Source of the DNA: JBDNIO01 sp041688215
GTDB taxonomy: Bacteria; Pseudomonadota; Gammaproteobacteria; Nevskiales; Salinisphaeraceae
Assembly (NCBI GenBank): GCA_041688215.1
Contig: JBDNIO010000142.1
Span: 1-18,954 of the forward strand
Direction: 5' to 3'
DNA: 18,954 nt
In this document: in pieces, positions 13,389 to 18,954 of the stretch
Numbering within the stretch: position 1 is the first letter of the stretch
How the letters are laid out: each line of letters begins with the position of its first letter
Made by a program: the position numbers and the translations under genes
Notes under the pieces: generated by a model
The model's database searches: none
What the model saw: the letters and a program-made list of their open reading frames with translations, nothing else
What the model was told of the DNA's origin: nothing

Positions 13389-15294
13389 CGGGGGGTTCGT
13401 CTTCCGCGGTTTCGTTTTCCTCGGCTTCATTTTTTTCGGCTTTTTTGGCTTCGGCCTGCGCCTTTTTCCTGGACTTGCCGGCACTTGCGGTCTTTTCCGC
13501 AGATTTCTTGGGCGCGTAGTAGATAACGGTATCGCCGACCCCCGGTTTGCTGGGGTTGTTCGCGGCCTGGAACAGCAGAATGCCGTCTTCGTGCAGGATG
13601 CCGATTACGATGACATCTGGTGGGCAATCACGCTGGAATTCCTCGTAGTCGTAGCCTTCGGTAATCCGGGTTTTATAGAACTGCCAGTTCTGAAAATGGC
13701 GGCGCCAGAGTACTTCGTATTGCGCGTCTTCGTGGAACGCGGGTTGGCCGCGCAGCGGTTTGGCCACTACCTTGGAATCGTTATTTTCGTCTGCGGCATA
13801 CATGGGCAACTGGAACACCCGGTCGTGTTCCAGGGTGGTTGCGAAATTGCTGCACACCAGCGCGTTGTAGGCGTCATTACTGGTCGCGGCCAACAAGCAG
13901 GCGATTGCGTTGAGCTCCAGGGACTGCTGAGTCTGGTCGGATAACACTTCGCCGTACAGCACTCGTACACCCGCCAAGCGGGCGGTGCGCAGGCGATGCC
14001 AGGACGAATCCACCAGCAACACGCTTACATTCAACTCGTTGGTGAGTGCGCGCGCAAGCTCCGTGCTCCAGGGCGACGCGCCGGCAATCAATACGCCGTG
14101 CGGGTCCGCCGACAGGCGCAGCCATTTCGATAACCGGGCGATCGAGAATCCGTGCAGAATAACGGTGGCGAAGACCACGGCGAAGATCAGCGGGAGTAAT
14201 AATTCGGCGTCCGGATACCCGGCTTCAACCATCCGCGGCCCGAACACGCCGGCCACGGCAGCCGCAACAATACCGCGCGGCGCAATCCAGGAAAGCAGCG
14301 CGCGATCGCGCCAGTCCATATCGGTAAATGCCGTGCCCAGCAACACCGCCGCCGGGCGCACAATGAACATCACGGCAAATATCAGTGCCGCCGCATGCCA
14401 GTCCAGATGCAGCAGCACGTTCGGGTCCAGATCGGCGGTGAGTATCACAAACACCGAGGAAATCATCAGAATCGTGATGTATTCCTTGAAGCGGCGCATT
14501 TCGTTCATGCTGGGCAGGTTCATATTGCCCATAACCATGCCCATGACGGTGACCGCGAGCAGGCCGGCCTCATCAAATACGGTATTGGCTGCGCCGTACA
14601 CCACTAGCACCAGCGCGAATGTGGCGGGAGCTTTCAGAAATCTCGGCACCCATGTGCTATGAAACGCCTGACCCAGCAGATAGCCCACGCCGACGCCCAG
14701 CGCCAGCGAGGTCAGGATGGCCCAGCCCAGATCGATAAAAACTTCCTGGCCGGTACCCTCGGCACCAGTGAAAGCAAAATACTGAAACACCAGCACCGCC
14801 AGCAAGGCACCAATCGGGTCGTTGATGATGCCTTCCCACTTCAGATACGACGCGGTCCGCCGATTGAGCCCGGCCTGACGCAGCATGGGCACGATAACCG
14901 TGGGGCCGGTTACGATAAGAATCGCACCGAACAGCAGCGACACCGGCAGGCTCAAGCCGCCAATGTAATAGGCCGCACTCGCGGCAAAGGCGCCCGAAAA
15001 TACGGTGCCGACCGACACCAGCCGCTTGACCCCCGCGGCGGCTTCCTTGAACTCGTGCAGACGCAGGTTCAGGCCGCCTTCAAACAGGATAATCGCCACC
15101 GCCAGGCTGACTACCGGGCGCAACAGCTCGCCGAAGTCTTCACTCGGGTTAACCAGCCCCAGCACCGGCCCGACAATAACCCCCGACACCAGAAACAGTA
15201 CGATCGCGGGCACGCGCAGCCACCACGCCAGCCACTGCGAGAACACGCCGAGGAAGACGATCAGGATTAAAACCTGGCTAAGATGATGTTCCAT
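13381..15294 (-). CDS. Na+/H+ (or K+/H+) antiporter with TrkA-N domain
   Basis: Inner-membrane CPA1-type monovalent cation/proton antiporter of 637 aa. Residues ~1-390 hold about a dozen hydrophobic segments. The ion-site region has LIVTGPTVIVPMLRQAGL (the common TDP is TGP here) and EGIINDPIGALLAV with the conserved Asn-Asp. After the membrane part comes a Rossmann-like TrkA-N/RCK segment (GVLIAGASPWSTELARAL, then VSVLLVDSSW and VRVLYGEVLSDQ), which may sense NAD(H) or nucleotide. The last ~40 residues are a charged Lys/Ala/Glu tail (KKAQAEAKKAEKNEAEENET). First gene of the minus-strand run, with only a weak AGGG before the ATG. The proposed roles are pH homeostasis or sodium export. Confidence 0.93.
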   Translation of the reverse strand: MEHHLSQVLILIVFLGVFSQWLAWWLRVPAIVLFLVSGVIVGPVLGLVNPSEDFGELLRPVVSLAVAIILFEGGLNLRLHEFKEAAAGVKRLVSVGTVFSGAFAASAAYYIGGLSLPVSLLFGAILIVTGPTVIVPMLRQAGLNRRTASYLKWEGIINDPIGALLAVLVFQYFAFTGAEGTGQEVFIDLGWAILTSLALGVGVGYLLGQAFHSTWVPRFLKAPATFALVLVVYGAANTVFDEAGLLAVTVMGMVMGNMNLPSMNEMRRFKEYITILMISSVFVILTADLDPNVLLHLDWHAAALIFAVMFIVRPAAVLLGTAFTDMDWRDRALLSWIAPRGIVAAAVAGVFGPRMVEAGYPDAELLLPLIFAVVFATVILHGFSIARLSKWLRLSADPHGVLIAGASPWSTELARALTNELNVSVLLVDSSWHRLRTARLAGVRVLYGEVLSDQTQQSLELNAIACLLAATSNDAYNALVCSNFATTLEHDRVFQLPMYAADENNDSKVVAKPLRGQPAFHEDAQYEVLWRRHFQNWQFYKTRITEGYDYEEFQRDCPPDVIVIGILHEDGILLFQAANNPSKPGVGDTVIYYAPKKSAEKTASAGKSRKKAQAEAKKAEKNEAEENETAEDEPPDA

Positions 15295-15443
15295 TAGGCC
15301 CTGTTAACATTGATGGAATCACGGCGCCGGCAAACGCAGCTTGCGCAGTTTCTCGTTGTTTATTTGCGTGCAAGTGCTGTAACAGTACGCCCAAAGCCCA
15401 ACGCATCGGCAAGACGGGCTGTTTTTGCGAACGTGCAACGCGT

Positions 15444-16109
15444 TTAAAGGGAATCCCAGCTATTGCGCGAACGCCGCCGGAACTGGGGCAGAATCAGGCC
15501 GATCAGTATGCCGCCTACCAGCACCATAGCACCTATTTTCATGCCTTCGCGGCGGCTTTGCAGGGCCTTGTTTTCGTGGCTTAAACGTTCGACTTCACTT
15601 TCCATCGACAGTATCTGCTCGCGGAATTTCTGATTTTCCTCGCTGATACGAACGGCATTGGCGGAGGCATTTTTAATGCGCTGCAACTGCTGCTGCAAGG
15701 CTTCGTTCTCCGCGACCAGATCCTTTTTGAGCTTGCCCAGTTCGGAAGACCCCTCCAGAATCTCGGAAAGCTCTTTTTTCAGCCCCGCGTTCTCTTCTTT
15801 GAGTTCGTCAGCCTGACGCTTGAATCCCGCGACCTGATTACGCGCCGACGGGTTATCCGAAAGAAAGCGCGAAAGTACATAACCCTGCTCGCCTTCAGCG
15901 GTGCGTATCTGGCTCCAGCCATTGTTGGTGCTCAGCACCTCGACTTTCTCGCCGGCGTCGAGCAATTCGGTAATTTTAAATTCATTTCCTGCGCCGCGGC
16001 GCAGGTTAATGGAAAGATCATCGCTTATATAGCGCGTTGCAGCCTGCGCGGCCGAAGCAAACAGCGCGGCGCAAACGAGTGAAGATACGAGCAGAGCGAG
16101 TTTGAACAT
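15444..16109 (-). CDS. SH3-domain, coiled-coil, membrane-anchored protein (TIGR04211-like)
   Basis: A 221-aa envelope protein with the TIGR04211 layout. The signal peptide is MFKLALLVSSLVCAALFASA with cleavage after AQA (~23). A bacterial SH3 domain (24-88; SINLRRGAGNEFKITELLDA and NGWSQIRTAEGEQGYVLSRF) may bind cell-wall peptide. A long coiled coil follows (~95-185), then one membrane segment near the C-terminus (AMVLVGGILIGLILPQF). E. coli YgiM is the nearest named relative I know of. The ATG at 16109 gives the signal peptide and has AAGGAA upstream; the longer frame to 16400 runs through repeat DNA. Function in cell-wall biology is inferred, not shown. Confidence 0.9.
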   Translation of the reverse strand: MFKLALLVSSLVCAALFASAAQAATRYISDDLSINLRRGAGNEFKITELLDAGEKVEVLSTNNGWSQIRTAEGEQGYVLSRFLSDNPSARNQVAGFKRQADELKEENAGLKKELSEILEGSSELGKLKKDLVAENEALQQQLQRIKNASANAVRISEENQKFREQILSMESEVERLSHENKALQSRREGMKIGAMVLVGGILIGLILPQFRRRSRNSWDSL

Positions 16110-16533
16110 GCGATTCCTTTGCCTTGTGGCAGTCAAGGCGCGGGATTGTAGCAAAGCTGGCCGGGCGCTTGTAGATAGAGCGCCCTGGAGGGTGCCTGAT
16201 ACAGGCCACAAAACGACTCTCGTCTTGATGACAAGGGGGTCATAAATGGTCGGCTGGAAGCCGACCGGAGAGGGTTGGGGTGAGGGGCCAAACACGAACA
16301 AACCTCTATTCTCTATGCCGGCTCCTCCCCTCACCCTAACCCTCTCCCCGCAAGCGGGCAGAGGGTATATAAGGCGGCAGGAGAGCAAATGCTCCGCCAA
16401 ATCGCGACGCCGGTTCTAATAATGGCTTGCCACAGGTGCGCGTCATAGCTAATCTATTGCTTCGCTTAGGCGATCAATACAAAATCACCCCGCCGTGCGA
16501 GTGTCCCAACGGGGAATAAACGGGAGATCGTCC
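16110..16533. other. Gene-free divergent region with inverted repeats
   Basis: These 424 bases separate the SH3-protein gene from the disrupted gene at 16534. I see no coding region. A perfect 8-bp hairpin lies at 16248-16266 and abuts a 21-bp inverted-repeat pair at 16267-16287/16327-16347 (see that entry). Promoters for the two diverging genes must lie here, but none is clear. Confidence 0.65.
16248..16347. repeat. Hairpin plus dispersed ccctcaccctaaccc-type inverted repeat
   Basis: GGTCGGCT (16248-16255) pairs perfectly with AGCCGACC (16259-16266) across a 3-nt loop. Directly after it, ggagagggttggggtgagg (from 16267) pairs with cctcaccctaaccctctcc (ending 16347) over 21 bp with one mismatch. 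The ccctcaccctaaccctctcc wording is a very common dispersed repeat in bacterial genomes. Confidence 0.7.
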
Positions 16534-17119
16534 ATGCGTACTTTTTTACTCGGTGCAGCCCTCTGCGCCTTTGCCAGCTCAACACTTGCGGACCCAGCGG
16601 ATTATGTCCAGCCGCAGGCTTCGCTATATCTGTCCTTTGCTTTCGACAAACCGCCCACAAAACTCGGTACGCCCGAACAGGCGGCGTTGCGCTATGGGTT
16701 TCAGCTTGATCAGGACTGGGATAAGCATTTCAGTGAGCAACGTGATCCGATCCTGCGCTGGGAATTCAGCCATCTGAAATTCGACAACCTCAGCATCCGC
16801 GGCACCCCCCCTGTTCAACCGCGAGATGATTCTGCATGCGGACGAAGAAGAGGGAGGCGTATTCGACTATGTAAAAAGCAATGTCGGTCTGATCGCGCTG
16901 GGCACCGGCGCAGCCATTCTTGCCTTCGCCATTGTTGACGGCGACAAGGATGCGCGTAACCGCGACCCCAGCGATCCCGATGGCATCGGCACCCTGGACA
17001 GCGGCAATATCGACAACAGCAACCCGCGCGACGCCGATGGCCTGTAGGGCAGCAACGAATCGCCCGACAGTGAAGGCGAACCCGGCACATTTGGCAACCT
17101 TCCAGGGCTGCCGCTATAG
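16534..17119 (+). pseudogene. Secreted protein gene disrupted by frameshift and in-frame stop
   Basis: The gene starts at the ATG at 16534 with GGGAG 7 nt upstream. It encodes a signal peptide (MRTFLLGAALCAFASSTLA, cleavage before DPADY) and a mature part (YLSFAFDKPPTKLGT, ALRYGFQLDQDWDKHF) I do not recognise. A run of seven C (16805-16811) shifts the frame. With six C it would read GTPLFNREMILHADEEEGG and continue through a likely membrane segment (VGLIALGTGAAILAFAIVDG) into an Asp/Gly-rich tail. That frame then meets TAG at 17045-17047, after which coding-like sequence resumes (GSNESPDSEGEPGTFGNLPG) to TAG at 17117. Read as given, the frame ends at 16938. Sequencing error, slippage or true decay are all possible. 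Confidence 0.6.
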
Positions 17120-17162
17120 ATTTTTCAGACCTCAAAAGTCTTCTGACTTGAATGCCACCCCT

Positions 17163-17187
17163 CCCCGGCCCGTGCCGGGGATTTTTT
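17163..17187 (+). terminator. Rho-independent terminator touching the tatD start
   Basis: CCCCGGC (17163-17169) and GCCGGGG (17174-17180) form a perfect 7-bp GC stem with a CCGT loop, followed by A and six T (17182-17187). The tatD ATG begins at the next base. It most simply ends transcription of the gene at 16534. Because of its position it would also act on any transcript entering tatD from upstream. Confidence 0.85.
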
Positions 17188-17994
17188 ATGAGCAAATCGC
17201 AAGCACTAATAGATATCGGGCCCAACCTGGCACATGACAGTTTTCGGGATGACCTGTCGGCCGTTCTGCAGCGTGCCCGCGCGGCCGGGGTTGTACAAAT
17301 GGTGGTTACCGGCAGTGATGCACCAAGTGCCCGAGCCGCATCACTGCTTGCGCAAGACTATCCCGGCCAGCTTTTCGCTACCGCCGGTTTGCATCCGCAT
17401 CATGCCAGTGATTTCAATGCCGAAACGCTAACTCTGTTGCGCGAACTCGCAGACAAACCCGGCGTTGTCGCACTCGGCGAAATGGGCCTGGATTTTTTGC
17501 GCGACATCTCACCCCGCAAGGATCAGGAACATGCCTTCCGGCAACAACTGGAATTAGCCGTGGAACTGCGCAGACCCGTATTTTTGCATCAACGCGATGC
17601 GCATGCGCGCTTTCTGCCCATCCTGAAAGAATATCGACACGCCCTACCCGGCGCCGTGGCGCATTGCTTTACCGGTAGCGGCGAAGAACTGGCCGATTAC
17701 CTGGACCTGGATATGCACATCGGCATCACCGGCTGGATTTGCGATGAACGGCGTGGCCAGCACCTGCTGGATATCGTGGCGCAAATTCCGGATAACCGGC
17801 TGATGATAGAAACCGATTCCCCGTATCTGATGCCGCGCACCATCCGGCCCCGGCCCAAAACGCGGCGTAATGAACCCTGCAATCTGCCTTACGTTTTAGC
17901 CACCCTGGCGCAGGCCCGCAACCAGAGCGAAAGCGCCCTGGCGCAAGCCACTACTGCAACCGCACGCGAATTTTTTGGCCTTGATCAATGTTAG
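17188..17994 (+). CDS. tatD: TatD-family metal-dependent DNase
   Basis: Cytoplasmic hydrolase with 3'-5' exonuclease activity, linked in E. coli to DNA repair and the Tat locus. The 268-aa protein follows E. coli TatD rather than YcfH. It opens ALIDIGPNLAHDSF (no HxH at the N-terminus), then TAGLHPHHASDF, ALGEMGLDFLRD, VFLHQRDAHARF, VAHCFTGSGEEL, IGITGWICDERRG, and the acid site MIETDSPYLMPR, ending in RRNEPCNLPYVL. The ATG at 17188 gives the normal N-terminus; a start at 17152 would translate terminator DNA. There is no room for a ribosome site, because a terminator hairpin and T-run abut the ATG. No tatABC genes are nearby. The next gene starts 62 nt later. Confidence 0.93.
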   Translation: MSKSQALIDIGPNLAHDSFRDDLSAVLQRARAAGVVQMVVTGSDAPSARAASLLAQDYPGQLFATAGLHPHHASDFNAETLTLLRELADKPGVVALGEMGLDFLRDISPRKDQEHAFRQQLELAVELRRPVFLHQRDAHARFLPILKEYRHALPGAVAHCFTGSGEELADYLDLDMHIGITGWICDERRGQHLLDIVAQIPDNRLMIETDSPYLMPRTIRPRPKTRRNEPCNLPYVLATLAQARNQSESALAQATTATAREFFGLDQC

Positions 17995-18056
17995 TGATGT
18001 TGCGCAGTTAACGCGTTATCCTCAAGATTCTTCAAACTACGAAAACCGGAGTGACC

Positions 18057-18343
18057 ATGGCTGACAAAAGCAGCAACGAGGTAGACGAACTCAAACGCGA
18101 ACTGGAAACCCTGCGCAAGGATTTCGCCAAACTGGTGGATTCGGTAAAAAATGCCTCCGGCGCTCAGACCCATGGGTGACCCAGGCCGGGTTGGACGCGG
18201 CGCGTGATTCCGCCGAGCGCCTGCGCGGACAGGCGCGCGATGCAGCCAGCAATTTCGAAGATGAAATCAAGGCCCGGCCCTATACCAGCATATTCACAGC
18301 CTTTAGTGTCGGCCTGTTGCTTGGCAAAATCCTGGGGCGTTAA
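18057..18343 (+). pseudogene. DUF883/YqjD-like small membrane protein, frameshifted
   Basis: YqjD/ElaB-type proteins sit in the inner membrane by a C-terminal segment and can bind ribosomes. The ATG at 18057 has GGAG upstream and starts a charged helix (SNEVDELKRELETLRKDFAK). The frame stops at TGA 18177-18179 after 40 residues. A -1 change near 18155-18170 joins it to a downstream frame (WVTQAGLDAARDSAERLRGQ, then RPYTSIFTAFSVGLLLGKIL), which carries the family's typical ending. Joined, the protein is ~95 aa, the family's usual size. One missing base would explain it, either by mutation or by base-calling. Confidence 0.7.
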
Positions 18344-18346
18344 AGC

Positions 18347-18835
18347 GTGAATATCAAGGGCAAGCTGGCGCGCATATTCGCCCTCAACGGTTTGATCTGG
18401 ATACCGTTACTGGTGGGCCTGGCTGGCCTGTGTTTCTGCGCAACCGCGGCTTATTTGGCCATGGCAGCAGTTGGGGGCACGCTAATCGCCGCATTGGTCA
18501 CTGGCTCAGCTTGCTTCTGGCAGCCGCTCTGCTTGGCTACTGGGTGGCCCGTATGGTGGCACCCAAGACAGTCTCGCCTCCAAGACGGATTCAGGGCAGC
18601 AAACAGACGGAATAACCGCGGATCAGGCGCTACGCCCTGTCCTGGGTGACGGCGCCACCGACTGGGTTCAGGCCAATACCGGCCAAGCCGCGTTGGGGGC
18701 GCTGGCAATCGGCGTAATCCTGGCCGCCAGCCCCACGGCGAGGCGCACGCTTACGTGCGCCCTTGCGCCCATGGCGGTGCGCGGTTTAACAAAATTTGTA
18801 CGCTCGCTGTCCGACAGCCTCCTGATATGGATTGA
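18347..18835 (+). pseudogene. Small membrane protein with two frame changes, partner of the DUF883-like gene
   Basis: GTG 18347, four bases after the previous stop, begins a hydrophobic protein (IWIPLLVGLAGLCFCATAAY). Around 18480-18520 the coding-like text moves to the next frame (LSLLLAAALLGYWVARMVAP), and near 18560 it moves again (DSLASKTDSGQQTDGITADQ, then AALGALAIGVILAASPTARR). Each move is -1. Membrane genes of the YqjE/holin-like type often follow DUF883 genes, which fits the position, but I cannot confirm the family. The right end of the coding part is not clear; 18835 is approximate. The final ~120 bases of the window show nothing recognisable. Confidence 0.45.
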
Positions 18836-18954
18836 CCTGTCAATAGTGATTGACGATTTATACATAATTCAATGGTTTGCGGCATGCACTTGGGTCAGGG
18901 CACGGCCAGCTGATTGCGACGGTAGATCACACTGATATTCGTGGATTGGGTACC

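Noticed and set aside
13231..13944. Plus-strand open frame across the hydrolase/antiporter junction
   Set aside because: Antisense to two motif-supported genes, and low-complexity Phe/Gly sequence reflects the antiporter's Lys-rich tail.
15385..15435. Hairpin agccc...gggct followed by T5 on the plus strand
   Set aside because: Only a 5-bp stem with a long loop, and no plus-strand gene upstream for it to terminate.

Overview
The window looks like a piece of a gammaproteobacterial chromosome. The evidence is an HspQ-type heat-shock protein, a TIGR04211-like SH3/coiled-coil protein, a TatD of the E. coli subtype, a standalone SurE and a DUF883/YqjD-like protein. The genus cannot be told. No rRNA, tRNA or CRISPR array was seen.

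Layout. (1) 1-1075 is a mobile-DNA zone: the N-terminal part of an IS630-family transposase with a frame change at an A7 run, a long imperfect palindrome, and a 102-bp MITE-like element with perfect 12-bp terminal inverted repeats and an 8-bp target duplication. (2) 1076-1861 is surE, divergent from what follows. (3) 2029-10410 is a seven-gene plus-strand cluster: a free phosphohistidine swivel domain, an unrecognised 514-aa protein, an acyl-CoA synthetase, an unrecognised ~200-aa protein, a pyruvate-phosphate-dikinase-like protein lacking the PEP/pyruvate barrel, an AccB-like biotin carrier, and a pyruvate-carboxylase/5S-like TIM barrel whose usual metal-site residues are changed. (4) 10418-15294 is a minus-strand run: Na+/H+ antiporter, alpha/beta hydrolase, DUF3047 protein, HspQ, TerB-like protein and, after a 65-nt gap, an SDR oxidoreductase. 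(5) 15444-16109 encodes an SH3/coiled-coil protein, followed by a gene-free stretch with inverted repeats. (6) 16534-18954 holds a disrupted secreted-protein gene, a terminator abutting tatD, and two frame-disrupted small membrane-protein genes running to the window edge.

How it may work together. The cluster in (3) is the part most likely to be undescribed. It pairs an ATP-dependent phosphohistidine transfer module (ATP domain plus two swivel domains) with a biotin-type carrier, a pyruvate-carboxylase-like barrel and a CoA ligase. It encodes no biotin carboxylase and no PEP/pyruvate barrel. By analogy with phenylphosphate synthase, where a dikinase-like enzyme activates a substrate before carboxylation, I infer an ATP-driven activation/C1-transfer or degradation route ending in a CoA thioester. 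The substrate is not visible in the sequence. Two widespread palindromic repeats flank the ligase gene, and one forms its last codons.

Frame breaks concentrate at 16.8-18.8 kb. They may be real gene decay or base-calling errors. The sequence alone cannot separate these.
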